The translations under genes were made by a program, and so were the position numbers. Shown piece after piece: positions 9,092-17,963 of a DNA stretch of 64,000 bases (position 1 is the stretch's first letter; every line of letters starts with the position of its first letter). This DNA comes from UBA9926 sp018645765 (lineage in GTDB: Bacteria; Pseudomonadota; Gammaproteobacteria; Pseudomonadales; Azotimanducaceae), in NCBI GenBank assembly GCA_949372755.1, contig CASIBO010000004.1, forward strand, positions 62,001 through 126,000, read 5' to 3'. The notes under the pieces were generated by a model. That model was not told the DNA's origin. It saw nothing but the letters and a program-made list of their open reading frames with translations, and made no database searches.

Positions 9092-9130
9092 CGCCCGCGG
9101 CGAAACAGATAGCCCGCGGCGAAACAGAAA
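9073..9130 (+). repeat. Three tandem copies of about 18-20 bp at gene end
   Basis: The core CCCGC(A/G)GCGAAA occurs three times at 9073-9090, 9091-9110 and 9111-9130. The first copy encodes the last residues of the thioesterase and its TAG stop; the other two lie downstream. Copies 2 and 3 share CCCGCGGCGAAACAGA exactly, so they are closer to each other than to copy 1. Confidence 0.75.
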
Positions 9131-9200
9131 GCCGACATCGCGCCCTTCGCTAAGACGCGCCGAGCTGCGGCGGCAGGCCCAATGCGCTCTCTAGCCGCGG

Positions 9201-10574
9201 CTAAGCGCCCTCGTTACGCGCATCAATCAACGATCGAATGCGTTGGTGCTCAACTGCGTCTAACGAAAATCGCGAAAACAGCCAGGTGCCCAAGGTGTAG
9301 CAAATGAGCGGCGACAAGCCATAGAGGGTCACCATGGCCAGCTGCACCCCGAAGGTCTGTACTTCGTTGGGCACAAAGCCGCTGAATTCGAGCACCCAAC
9401 CGGTGACCAAAATCATCACCCCGATGGCGCTCTTTTGGACAAAATTGAAGGCAGCAAAATAAGAGCCCTCTTTACGCTCGCCCGTTTTAAATTCATCAAA
9501 ATCGATGATATCGCTTTGCACCGACGGGGCAATGGTGCCGCCACAACCGGCAGATAAGCCGGCAAAAAAAGCCAGGATAAAAATAAGCCAGGTTCTATCT
9601 GCCACACTCTCCATAAAGGGCAGCGCGAACATACCGCCAAAGGACAAACCGGTGAGCATCATCGAAAACATCCAGAGCCGAATCTTACCAAAGCGCTTTG
9701 AAAGCGGTATCCAGAGCGGCACGGACAAACTCGACGGCACCATGTAAGCCAAAATAATCAATGGGGCGAGACTCGGCTTACCCACAACGTACTGACAAAT
9801 GTACAGGGTAAGCAAGGCGATAACAGCACTGCCGATGTTCTCGATGAACGTGACAACCAACACCAACCGGGCATGAGGATTAGACCAAACGTCTTTGAAG
9901 GCGCCAAAAGGCGTTTGACCGACTCGCCCTTTAAGGTCGTGTCGCTCGCGCAGTTTAATGACCGCAAACGTAATCAAGGCTGCCGTGATCAGGCCGGCCA
10001 GCGTACTCAGCTCAAATGCCGTTTCACGCACCTTTTCCGATGAAACCTGTTCGGCATCAATCAAAAGCTGCATGCTGATCAAGGCAATAATCGACCCCAC
10101 GGTATAAGCGGCATGTCGAAAGCCGTAGAGCCGGCTCCGCTCGTGGTAGTCATTCGTAAGCTCGGGGCCCAGCGACAAATGCGGGACCATAAACAGGGTC
10201 ATCGCAGAATAAAACCCAATGACGCCAATCGCCATCCAAATCACCAAAGCCGTGCCTTGTAGGCCTGCCGGTGGTGAAAACACCATGATAAACATGCCAG
10301 CCACCGGCACAATACTCCAGAGCAACCAACTGCGGCGGCGCCCCAAGCTCGATTGCGTGCGATCGCTGACATAGCCCACCAAGGGGTCCGAGATCGCATC
10401 CCAAACTCGGGATATCCCGAAAATCGTCCCCATGATCGCGGGCGAAATCAGCAGCACATCCGTTGAGAACTTCATAATATAAAGTCCGATGAGCAGGTAC
10501 ATGTACCCAACGCCAACGGTTGGCGCCGAGTAGGCGACGATCTGTAACCAGTGCAACGGGCTCGCCGTGCCCAT
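9201..10574 (-). CDS. GPH family sodium/proton symporter (MFS)
   Basis: 457 residues from ATG 10574, which has an AAAAAGAGA purine stretch upstream; a GTG at 10601 would add nine residues but lies directly against its purine stretch. Twelve membrane helices. The glycoside-pentoside-hexuronide symporter motifs are visible: ISRVWDAISDPLVGYVSDRTQSSLGRRRSWLL after helix 2 and the FNFVQKSAIGVMILVTGW region late in the protein. GPH members move sugars, and related ones are found in lipid or glycan use loci; the substrate here is unknown. It is divergent from the acyl-CoA synthetase at 10851. Confidence 0.88.
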   Translation of the reverse strand: MGTASPLHWLQIVAYSAPTVGVGYMYLLIGLYIMKFSTDVLLISPAIMGTIFGISRVWDAISDPLVGYVSDRTQSSLGRRRSWLLWSIVPVAGMFIMVFSPPAGLQGTALVIWMAIGVIGFYSAMTLFMVPHLSLGPELTNDYHERSRLYGFRHAAYTVGSIIALISMQLLIDAEQVSSEKVRETAFELSTLAGLITAALITFAVIKLRERHDLKGRVGQTPFGAFKDVWSNPHARLVLVVTFIENIGSAVIALLTLYICQYVVGKPSLAPLIILAYMVPSSLSVPLWIPLSKRFGKIRLWMFSMMLTGLSFGGMFALPFMESVADRTWLIFILAFFAGLSAGCGGTIAPSVQSDIIDFDEFKTGERKEGSYFAAFNFVQKSAIGVMILVTGWVLEFSGFVPNEVQTFGVQLAMVTLYGLSPLICYTLGTWLFSRFSLDAVEHQRIRSLIDARNEGA

Positions 10575-10850
10575 ATGTGTCTCTTTTTGAATCAAGCTCA
10601 CCTCTTACAACTGTCCGCAACTCTGGCAGGATTGGGGCAGGCTTTCAAGGCAGCACTGCTCTATAAATTTGGCCCGCAATTGGCTATCCTTGCCCCCGCA
10701 ATTGCGTGTGTCGCGGCGCCGAGCACTTCGCCCGCCGGAGCCCATACAGCCGGCGATCTGATCAAAGACGGATCAACCCAGCGCCAACACTCATCGAGAC
10801 CACACGCGGCGAAAACCGAACACAATCTCTAACAACAGGAGCGTCAAACC

Positions 10851-12494
10851 ATGACTATGTCGCGAACCCAATTATTGATGTCCAGAATACTCGGTCGAGG
10901 GGCCCAGCTCGATCCCAATGAAGAGGTGGTAACCTTGATGCCAAATGGCACCCACCGCCAAACTCTGAAAGCGACCTGGCAGCGCGCCAATCAAGTTGCT
11001 GGCGCTCTGAGCGCGATGGGCATTCAAGAGGGCGACCGCGTCGGAAGCTTTATGTGGAACAACTACCGCCATTTAGAGCTCTACCAAGCCGTGCCGTCTA
11101 TGGGCGCGGTTCTGCATACCCTCAACATTCGTTTGGGTGCAGCCGACCTTGAGTACATTATCAACCATGCTGGTGATCGCGTCATTTTTGCCGATGAAGA
11201 CCTGCTACCGCTACTGGAGCCGTTGCTCGATAAACTGCCCACGGTTGAGAAGATCATCATCTGTCGCCATGGCGAAGGCGGGGAAACGACCTTTGGCGAT
11301 ACAGAGGATTACGAAGCGTTCATCCAGGACCAACCGACGCAATATGCCTGGCCGGATATCGACGAACACGCCCCAATGGGCTTGTGTTACACCAGCGGCA
11401 CCACCGGTAAGCCCAAAGGCGTGATGTACACCCATCGCTCGACCTACCTCCATACCATTAACCAGGCCATGACCGATTCGATGAGTTTCTCGGCTCTAGA
11501 TGCGGTATGCGGGATCGTTCCGATGTTCCATGCTATGGGCTGGGGCGTGCCCTTCACAGCGTCCATGCTGGGCTGCAAACAAGTTATGCCGCACCGTTTT
11601 ATGGACCCAGAGCGTTTGCTGCAATTGATGTGCGATGAAGAAGTGACGCTGTCGGCTGGCGTGCCCACAATCTGGCAAGGGGTTAAAACCGTCCTTGAAA
11701 ACAATCCAGGCAAATACGATACCCAATTGCTGTCTAGACTCACCTGCGGCGGCTCAGCGCCCCCAGTCTCGATGATGCGGTGGTACTGGCAAGAACACGG
11801 TATTGAAATGATCCAGGGCTGGGGCATGACCGAAACCAACCCATTGGGCACCTTGTCGCGCAAAGTCGCTAAACGCTCGCATTTGACCCTGAGTGAAGAC
11901 CAACAATTCGACAACATCGCCAAAGCAGGACTCGCAAGCCCAGGTCTTGAGATCGAAATTTTTGATGAGAATTGGAAAACCCTTCCCCACGACGGTGAAG
12001 CCGTCGGAGAGCTGTTGATTCGAGGCCCTTGGATTTGTTCTGAGTATTACAACGACCCACAGCCCGAAAAATTCCACGATGGCTGGCTCGTTACGGGTGA
12101 TGTGGCAAAAATTGATCAAGAAGAATACCTCATCATTGCAGATCGCTCGAAAGATCTGATCAAATCAGGCGGGGAGTGGATTTCCTCGGTTGATCTCGAA
12201 AACCATATCGTGGCATTACCGGGCGTAAGACAAGCGGCCGTTGTTGCCCAACCGCATCCAAAGTGGGACGAGCGGCCCGTGGCGTTAGTGATTCTTTTGG
12301 AAGGCGCGAATGTGACGAAGGATTTAATCTTGGATCACTGCGCTGAGATTTTTGCGAAATGGCAGTTGCCAGATGATGTGATTTTTGTCCATGAGATCCC
12401 GTTGACGTCGACCGGTAAAATTGACAAAAAAGTCATTCGCAGTCAATTGGAATCCGAAGACTACTTATTACCAGACTTAAGACGCGCCTCTTAA
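10851..12494 (+). CDS. Fatty-acid--CoA ligase (AMP-forming)
   Basis: 547 residues. The adenylate-forming family motifs appear in order: P-loop YTSGTTGKPKGVMYTH (about 180-195), QGWGMTETNP (A5 region), LLIRGPWICSEYY, WLVTGDVAKID, and RSKDLIKSGGEWISSVDLEN, with the catalytic Lys in LTSTGKIDKK near the end. The chain-length class is probably medium/long because the overall sequence follows FadD-like acyl-CoA synthetases. An ACAGGAG ribosome site precedes the ATG. It supplies acyl-CoA to the beta-oxidation-type enzymes in the window. Confidence 0.92.
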   Translation: MTMSRTQLLMSRILGRGAQLDPNEEVVTLMPNGTHRQTLKATWQRANQVAGALSAMGIQEGDRVGSFMWNNYRHLELYQAVPSMGAVLHTLNIRLGAADLEYIINHAGDRVIFADEDLLPLLEPLLDKLPTVEKIIICRHGEGGETTFGDTEDYEAFIQDQPTQYAWPDIDEHAPMGLCYTSGTTGKPKGVMYTHRSTYLHTINQAMTDSMSFSALDAVCGIVPMFHAMGWGVPFTASMLGCKQVMPHRFMDPERLLQLMCDEEVTLSAGVPTIWQGVKTVLENNPGKYDTQLLSRLTCGGSAPPVSMMRWYWQEHGIEMIQGWGMTETNPLGTLSRKVAKRSHLTLSEDQQFDNIAKAGLASPGLEIEIFDENWKTLPHDGEAVGELLIRGPWICSEYYNDPQPEKFHDGWLVTGDVAKIDQEEYLIIADRSKDLIKSGGEWISSVDLENHIVALPGVRQAAVVAQPHPKWDERPVALVILLEGANVTKDLILDHCAEIFAKWQLPDDVIFVHEIPLTSTGKIDKKVIRSQLESEDYLLPDLRRAS

Positions 12495-12628
12495 CCCCGC
12501 GCGCCGCGGCACAGTAAGGCACTAGCCGGCCCCAAAAGCCAGTGCCGCCTTGGCCGCATTGCTTGGAGAAGCGTCTTCACTGGATTGATACCCAAATTTT
12601 GGTCTTAAAGACCTTGTAAGAGCAGGTT

Positions 12629-12949
12629 ATGACATCAGAGTTCATCATTGCAGCCCACATCAGCGAAGTGCCTGAGGGTGGCCAATTGCGGCTTGAATTA
12701 CCTGACCAAGAAGTGCTGATCTGCAACGTCTCTGGTGAGTACTTCGCCATCGACTACTACTGCAGCCACGATGCGCTGGGCTTAGAAGGGGGCAGTATTG
12801 AAAATGACTGCATCACTTGCCCCTACCATGGCGCCGAGTTTTGCTTGCGTTCTGGCAAGGTCATGGCCTCACCCGCCTGGGAAGATATTCGGGTTTACCC
12901 CGTCAAAGTCGAAGATGATCTGATCAAGCTGTGTCTTGACCCAGTATGA
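12629..12949 (+). CDS. Rieske-type [2Fe-2S] ferredoxin
   Basis: 106 residues, a stand-alone Rieske domain. Cluster ligands are Cys45 and His47 in YCSHDAL and Cys64 and His67 in CPYHGAEF, with the CPYHG form seen in dioxygenase-type ferredoxins. Such proteins carry electrons to oxygenases, but no oxygenase or reductase is adjacent. Its stop overlaps the start of tesB by 4 bp (ATGA), an unexpected coupling. Confidence 0.9.
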   Translation: MTSEFIIAAHISEVPEGGQLRLELPDQEVLICNVSGEYFAIDYYCSHDALGLEGGSIENDCITCPYHGAEFCLRSGKVMASPAWEDIRVYPVKVEDDLIKLCLDPV

Positions 12950-13806
12950 GTGAGGCCGCAGCGATCGCGCTCCGCGATAAATTATCCCTCGAGCAGCTCG
13001 ACCTAGACCTTTTTAGGGCTCAAAACGAAGCAACCCTTGGGAATCGCTTATTCGGTGGACAGGTCCTAGCGCAAGCCTTATCGGCCGCCCAGCAAACCAT
13101 TGAGGCAAGACCCTGCCACTCGTTGCACGGCTATTTCCTCAGACCCGGTAAAGTCGATATCCCGGTCATTTTCCAAGTCGAACGTATCCGAGATGGCAAG
13201 AGTTTCAGCACCCGGCGCATTATGGGCATTCAAAATGGCCAAGCGATTTTTAGTATGGATGCCTCTTTTCAGGTCAAGGAGACAGGACTGCACCACCAAA
13301 TGGAACCTCAGCCGGTTCCACCACCAGAGGCGCTTGAAGACGACCGGTTAGTTGCCTTGAGGATGACCGACCTTGGTCCCTTTGCCGCCTGGATGACCCG
13401 GGACCGGCCCTTTCAAATCCGCTCGGTTGTGCCCATTGACCGAGCGCCGACGGCGAAAACCAGCCAAGCCGTTTGGATCCGATTTTCGGCGTCAATCCTA
13501 AACGTCACAACGCAGCAACAGTTACTGGCTTATGCCTCAGACATGGGCTTGGTCAGCACGGCCGCGTTGCCGCACCGACCGAATATGCCGCGAGACCGCC
13601 TGCAAATGGCGAGCCTCGATCACAGTCTTTGGTTCCATAACGCTTTAGACCTCACTGATTGGCTGCTGTATGTGAAAGACACCCCAATCAGCCACAGTAA
13701 TCGTGGCCTGAATCGGGGTAGTTTTTTTGATCGAGAGGGCCAACTGGTTGCTTCGGTTATTCAAGAAGGGCTGATGCGGGTTGCTCCCATACCGGATCAA
13801 GGTTGA
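12946..13806 (+). CDS. tesB: Acyl-CoA thioesterase II
   Basis: 286 residues, the size of E. coli TesB. Both hot-dog domains are present: FGGQVLAQALSAAQ and HSLHGYFLRPG in the first, and YASDMGLVSTA, ASLDHSLWFH and VASVIQEGLMR in the second. Asp199 and Gln273 match catalytic Asp204 and Gln278 of E. coli TesB, while Thr228 is replaced by Ser223, a conservative change that keeps the hydroxyl. It hydrolyses acyl-CoA to acid and CoA. Translation is likely coupled to the Rieske gene through a 4-bp overlap. Confidence 0.93.
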   Translation: MSEAAAIALRDKLSLEQLDLDLFRAQNEATLGNRLFGGQVLAQALSAAQQTIEARPCHSLHGYFLRPGKVDIPVIFQVERIRDGKSFSTRRIMGIQNGQAIFSMDASFQVKETGLHHQMEPQPVPPPEALEDDRLVALRMTDLGPFAAWMTRDRPFQIRSVVPIDRAPTAKTSQAVWIRFSASILNVTTQQQLLAYASDMGLVSTAALPHRPNMPRDRLQMASLDHSLWFHNALDLTDWLLYVKDTPISHSNRGLNRGSFFDREGQLVASVIQEGLMRVAPIPDQG

Positions 13807-13970
13807 TATTCTGCTAAGAGTAATTGCTGTTGATGTTCGTCCAGCGCATTAACCAGCTCAAGGTGGGCCGCCACAAAAGCTGCCATCGAGGGATATTGCG
13901 CAATCACTTGATCCCGCCAATAGACCAGAACCTGCTCCCGAGATTGATCCCAAAAGACCCCCGTCCGCAT
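13797..13970 (-). CDS. Small hypothetical protein, 57 residues
   Basis: I do not recognise this protein. It is called because an AAGGAG ribosome site lies 9 nt before ATG 13970 on the minus strand and the predicted sequence has normal amphipathic composition (VYWRDQVIAQYPSMAAFVAAHLELV). Its 3' end overlaps the end of tesB by 10 bp, tail to tail. It is soluble, with no cysteine in the chosen form; a GTG at 14009 would extend it by 13 residues but has no ribosome site. Confidence 0.45.
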   Translation of the reverse strand: MRTGVFWDQSREQVLVYWRDQVIAQYPSMAAFVAAHLELVNALDEHQQQLLLAEYQP

Positions 13971-14009
13971 TGCTTGCAACTCCTTATTTCGACCCAAACA
14001 GTCTAACAC

Positions 14010-14023
14010 CCCGTGCGCACGGG
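14010..14023. promoter_or_regulatory. Perfect 14-bp palindrome CCCGTGCGCACGGG
   Basis: It lies between the small minus-strand gene and the plus-strand LLM gene at 14106, in a divergent intergenic region. A dimeric repressor site is possible; no T-run follows, so a terminator is unlikely. Confidence 0.35.
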
Positions 14024-14105
14024 ATGTTCAAGCCCGAAACTTGCAATTAAAAGTGGCCTATGCGTTGATTCGTTTTTTTAATGCGCACGCGCTTGAGGAC
14101 ATTCA

Positions 14106-15020
14106 ATGAAAATCGGTTTAATGACAGCGGTAACAGATTCACCAGAGGCTTCCTTCGACGATATTGTCAACGATGCGCAGCGTGCGGAAGCGGAAGGGTT
14201 TTCCGCGATTTGGATGGCGAATATTTTTGGGCTCGATGCCATCTCAACGCTTTCTATTATTGGCCGCGCCACCAAAACCATTGAATTGGGCACGGCTGTC
14301 ACGCCAACCTACCCACGACATCCAACGGCCTTGGCGCAACAAGCGTTAACGGCAGCGGTCGCATCTGGCAATCGATTTAACCTCGGCATCGGGTTATCGC
14401 ATAAAGTCGTTATTGAAAATATGTTTGGGTTTTCCTACGACAAGCCAGCCCAACATATGCGCGAGTACCTTTCAGTCTTGATGCCGCTGCTTGCAGGAGA
14501 CGCGGTGCAGTTCACGGGCGATCATTACAACGTGAATGGGGTCCGGCTCACAATGCCCGGGCAGCCCAAGGTGCCAACGCTGATTGCAGCCCTTGGACCC
14601 GTTATGCTGAATCTCGCTGGCGCTATGGCTGATGGCACGATTACTTGGATGACCGGGGCGAAAACCCTTGAGACCCATATTATGCCAAAAATCAATGACA
14701 GCGCCGAAAAAGCAGGTCGCAAAACACCCCGGGTCGTGGCGGGTTTTCCGATTCTTCTAACCGATCAGGTCGCTGAAACCAGGGCCCGCATCGATCAAAG
14801 CCTGGCCATCTACGGCACCTTGCCGTCCTATCGCGCCATGCTCGACAAAGAAGGTTTAAAGGGCCCTGGGGATTTAGCGATTGTCGGCAATGAAACCGAA
14901 GTCCGCGCCCGCCTCGATGACCTGCGCGCCATTGGCATAACGGACTTTACAGCGGCGATCGCGGCAGACAATGCAGAAGATGCAGCACGAACCCGGGCCT
15001 TTCTTGCCAGCGAGTGTTGA
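14106..15020 (+). CDS. LLM-class F420-dependent oxidoreductase
   Basis: 304 residues, TIM-barrel luciferase-like fold: N-terminal MKIGLM strand, AEAEGFSAIWMANIFGLDAIS, the LGTAVTPTYPRHP strand, and NRFNLGIGLSHKVVIENMFG. It resembles the actinobacterial family exemplified by MSMEG_4879 (from memory). A GAGGA ribosome site lies 6 nt before the ATG. It meets the next, minus-strand LLM gene with no bases between the two stop codons. F420 rather than FMN use is inferred from subfamily resemblance and from the F420 biosynthesis genes at 52-58 kb. Confidence 0.87.
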   Translation: MKIGLMTAVTDSPEASFDDIVNDAQRAEAEGFSAIWMANIFGLDAISTLSIIGRATKTIELGTAVTPTYPRHPTALAQQALTAAVASGNRFNLGIGLSHKVVIENMFGFSYDKPAQHMREYLSVLMPLLAGDAVQFTGDHYNVNGVRLTMPGQPKVPTLIAALGPVMLNLAGAMADGTITWMTGAKTLETHIMPKINDSAEKAGRKTPRVVAGFPILLTDQVAETRARIDQSLAIYGTLPSYRAMLDKEGLKGPGDLAIVGNETEVRARLDDLRAIGITDFTAAIAADNAEDAARTRAFLASEC

Positions 15021-15932
15021 TCAGAAGCGCGGAATGACTTCCTCAACCAATCGCTGCGTTTGCGCCGTCAGGTCTTTCGTGCCTTGTGCAATGGGAATGA
15101 GTACGAACTTCGAACAACCCGCCTCGATAAAGGCCTGGACGCGATTGGCAATGACATCGGCTGATCCAATTGCCAAGTAGTCGGTCGGGTCTTGGCTGAG
15201 TCGCGCGCTGATGCCTTTCATAGCTTGCTGCGCAATGGGCTCATCGGCCGACCCAAACCGAAACGAAAACGTGGCGCCGTAGTGGTCCTCATCGATCGAC
15301 CTTTGGTACTGCGGCAACGCCGCGCGGATACCCGCAATCACTTTCTGAGTTTGACTTGGGGTATCAATCCCGGCGAGCCAACCGGTACCAAGCCGGGCAG
15401 TTCGCTCAATGGCCTTGGCTGACGACCCGCCAATCCAAAGCGGCATCTTGGCATTGGCTGGCTTGGGAGAAATGCTTGCCCGGTCATAGTTAAAGAACGT
15501 GCCTTCAAAAGACACCTCCTCTTCCGTCCAAAGCCGACGCAGCAGCGTGAGCGCTTCGTCGGCTTTTTTTCCACGCCCTTGGGTCGGCGTCCCGGTTGCG
15601 GTGTAATCTCGACTGAGGGCACTGCCAATCCCAAATGCGGGCAACAAGCGCCCGCCGCTTAAAAAGTCGATCGTGGCGCACTGTTTCGCCGTTAACAGCG
15701 GATCCCGGAGCGCAATACTTGCCACGTTCATACCAAAGCGCATTGAGTCCGTCGCGCCGGCAATTGCCGCCATGGTTGATAGCGTTTCAAGGTTCGGTTC
15801 TTTCGAAATTAACCGATCTGTTTGCCAAATCGAATCAACCGAGCCCTGCTCGCACTGCTGGATCCACTTAAAATAATCGGGCCCTTTATCCAAGGAAAAT
15901 CGTCCAAGCCCCATGCCAATCCCAATGGCCAT
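15021..15932 (-). CDS. LLM-class flavin/F420-dependent oxidoreductase
   Basis: 303 residues. Luciferase-like barrel motifs: MAIGIGMGLGRFSLD at the start, RFGMNVASIALRDPLLTAKQCATIDFLSGGRLLPAFGIGSA, and PLWIGGSSAKAIERTARLGTGWLAG. ATG 15932 follows immediately the TAA of the upstream PEP-mutase-family gene, and the GAGGAGG ribosome site lies inside that gene's last codons, so the two are translated as a pair. Substrate unknown. Confidence 0.87.
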   Translation of the reverse strand: MAIGIGMGLGRFSLDKGPDYFKWIQQCEQGSVDSIWQTDRLISKEPNLETLSTMAAIAGATDSMRFGMNVASIALRDPLLTAKQCATIDFLSGGRLLPAFGIGSALSRDYTATGTPTQGRGKKADEALTLLRRLWTEEEVSFEGTFFNYDRASISPKPANAKMPLWIGGSSAKAIERTARLGTGWLAGIDTPSQTQKVIAGIRAALPQYQRSIDEDHYGATFSFRFGSADEPIAQQAMKGISARLSQDPTDYLAIGSADVIANRVQAFIEAGCSKFVLIPIAQGTKDLTAQTQRLVEEVIPRF

Positions 15933-16769
15933 TTAAACCTCCTCATCCAATGCCCAGATGGCTTCAAAGTCCACCCAGTGATTTAACCGATCAAACTGCG
16001 CAATCTCGATACTTTCTTGACCCGTTGCCACCAGCTCGGCAAGTCCCTGCTCAAGACCCGAGGTGAGCGCGCCGAGTAAGTAGGTTGGGTGAATCACAAT
16101 TTGAAAGCCAAGCTCGAACAAGGTTTGATCCGACAGCATAGGCGTGCGCCCCCCCGCCACCATGTTCGCAACCAATGGCACCCCCTTAAAGGCCGCCGCA
16201 ATCTGACGCAGTTCGTCTTCGGTCTCTGGCGACTCAACAAACAAAGCATCCGCCCCAGCCGCAAGATACGACTCTGCCCGCCGCAGCGCTTCGTCTAAGC
16301 CCAGTTGGGTCCGCGCATCGGTTCGAGCAATGATCATAAAAGCGTGCTGATCCCGAGTTGATGCGGCGACCTTTATTTTTTTTTGCATATCCACCACGTC
16401 AATGACACGTCGATCGCGGGTATGGCCACACCGTTTCGGAAATTCCTGATCTTCAAGCTGGATTGCGGCCGCGCCAGCGCGTTCATACCCTGCAACGGTT
16501 TGCGCAACGTTCGCCAAACCACCGAATCCCGTATCACCATCGGCAACAACCGGCACATCAATCACGGCCGTAATCTGAGCGAGGCGCTCGACCATTTGCG
16601 AGTAGGAAACAAGTCCCGCATCGGGCTTACCCAGCAGGGTCGCGGATACGCCATAACCCGTCATGTAAAGCGGACCTTTGACATAGTGCGCCGCGATCCT
16701 TGCAGAGAACGGATCAAAGACGCCGGGCAACGAAAAACACTGCCCGCGATTGAGTGCATCCAACAACAT
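15933..16769 (-). CDS. Isocitrate lyase/PEP mutase superfamily C-C lyase
   Basis: 278 residues, beta/alpha-barrel. Metal and substrate site motifs: VVADGDTGFGG (about 75-85), QLEDQEFPKRCGH with the superfamily KRCGH loop (112-116), and IARTDAR. KRCGH places it among oxaloacetate decarboxylase, 2-methylisocitrate lyase and dimethylmalate lyase-like enzymes rather than phosphonopyruvate mutases; the exact 2-oxoacid substrate is unclear. A GGAGG ribosome site lies 7 nt before ATG 16769. It is directly coupled to the LLM oxidoreductase downstream, suggesting the two act in one pathway. Confidence 0.88.
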   Translation of the reverse strand: MLLDALNRGQCFSLPGVFDPFSARIAAHYVKGPLYMTGYGVSATLLGKPDAGLVSYSQMVERLAQITAVIDVPVVADGDTGFGGLANVAQTVAGYERAGAAAIQLEDQEFPKRCGHTRDRRVIDVVDMQKKIKVAASTRDQHAFMIIARTDARTQLGLDEALRRAESYLAAGADALFVESPETEDELRQIAAAFKGVPLVANMVAGGRTPMLSDQTLFELGFQIVIHPTYLLGALTSGLEQGLAELVATGQESIEIAQFDRLNHWVDFEAIWALDEEV

Positions 16770-16982
16770 TAGGGAACCTCCAACATTCAGTTAAGACCCT
16801 CGATTCAGGTCGCCGGCCCATGGCCTCAGCGCCATTCAGCTTCAGACCACGAACCACTATGAGCGGTATCAAGCAATCCAGCAGGCGCAAACCATGGTAA
16901 CTCAGAATCGAAGCGGTTCAGAGTCGCATACGAGTTTGTTTTTAGAGTATTCTGTTCGGGTCTTTGTCGTCAGGAACCCAAT

Positions 16983-17960
16983 TTGAAAGCCATTATTTGC
17001 CAAAGCTTTGATCATCCCAGCAAGCTCACCTTGTCAGAGACCGAGGCGCCAGCGCTTGCCGAACATGAAGTCTTAATCGATGTTGCTGCCACCGGATTGG
17101 GTTATGTTGATGCCCTAACTGTGTCGGGCCTTTATCAGATCAAGCCCCCATTGCCCTTCATTCCGGGTAATGAAATCGCTGGCACGGTGATCGCAGTTGG
17201 CGCTGACGTTCAAACCCTCAAAGTTGGCGACCGGGTTCTTGCCATGCCGTCAAACGGCGGGCTCGCGGAACACATCAGTCTTTCAGCCAGTCGTTGCCTG
17301 GTTATTCCGGATCATTTGAGTTTTCCTGCCGCCGCCTCGTTTTTAGTCAATTATTGTACGGCCCATCATGGTCTCATTACCTGCGGGGCTTTGACGGCCT
17401 CCGACACGGTCTTAATACTCGGCGCAAGCGGCGGGGTTGGTGTTGCGGCGATTGATGTCGCAAAAAGCCATGGCGCGCACGTCATTGCGGCGGCATCAAC
17501 ACCTGAAAAGGTGCAGGCAGCGATCGCCGCCGGCGCCGATGAGGGCCTTTTGTATTCGGCCGCTGACTGGCGGGATCAACTCAAGGTACTGCTTGCCGGA
17601 CGCGCTTTGACCGTGGTTTATGACCCCGTTGGCGGCGATTTCGCGGACCCAGCCCTGCGATCCCTGAGCCCCGGAGGACGTTATCTTGTGATCGGATTTG
17701 CCAGCGGCAGCATTCCAAAATTCGCAGCCAATTTGACCTTGTTAAAACAGATCAGCATCGTTGGCGTCAATTGGGGTGGTCACATAATGATCCATCCAGA
17801 GGCGTCGCAACCCGTCATAGATCACTTGCTGAGTCGCATCCAAACGCGTCAACTCAATCCCGAGGCGGGGCAATGCTTCGCTTTGGCAGATGCGGGTTTA
17901 GCGATGACCGCCATGTTAGACCGTCAAGCGATTGGTAAAATTGTCATTACCCAGGAGTAA
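16983..17960 (+). CDS. Zinc-independent quinone oxidoreductase family protein
   Basis: 325 residues, medium-chain dehydrogenase/reductase fold. The TTG start is supported by AGGAA 6 nt upstream and by the family-typical MKAIICQSF N-terminus. FIPGNEIAGTVIAVGADVQTLKVGDRVLA is the GroES-like part; VLILGASGGVGVAAIDVAKSHGAHVIAAAS is the NADPH-binding Rossmann motif. No structural-zinc cysteines are seen. It likely reduces a quinone or an enone/enoyl substrate with NADPH. Four bases separate it from the epoxide hydrolase gene. Confidence 0.9.
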   Translation: MKAIICQSFDHPSKLTLSETEAPALAEHEVLIDVAATGLGYVDALTVSGLYQIKPPLPFIPGNEIAGTVIAVGADVQTLKVGDRVLAMPSNGGLAEHISLSASRCLVIPDHLSFPAAASFLVNYCTAHHGLITCGALTASDTVLILGASGGVGVAAIDVAKSHGAHVIAAASTPEKVQAAIAAGADEGLLYSAADWRDQLKVLLAGRALTVVYDPVGGDFADPALRSLSPGGRYLVIGFASGSIPKFAANLTLLKQISIVGVNWGGHIMIHPEASQPVIDHLLSRIQTRQLNPEAGQCFALADAGLAMTAMLDRQAIGKIVITQE

Positions 17961-17963
17961 ACC

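Noticed and set aside
12501..12560. Terminator after the acyl-CoA synthetase gene (GGCACT ... AGTGCC)
   Set aside because: Only a 6-bp stem with a long irregular loop and no T-run.
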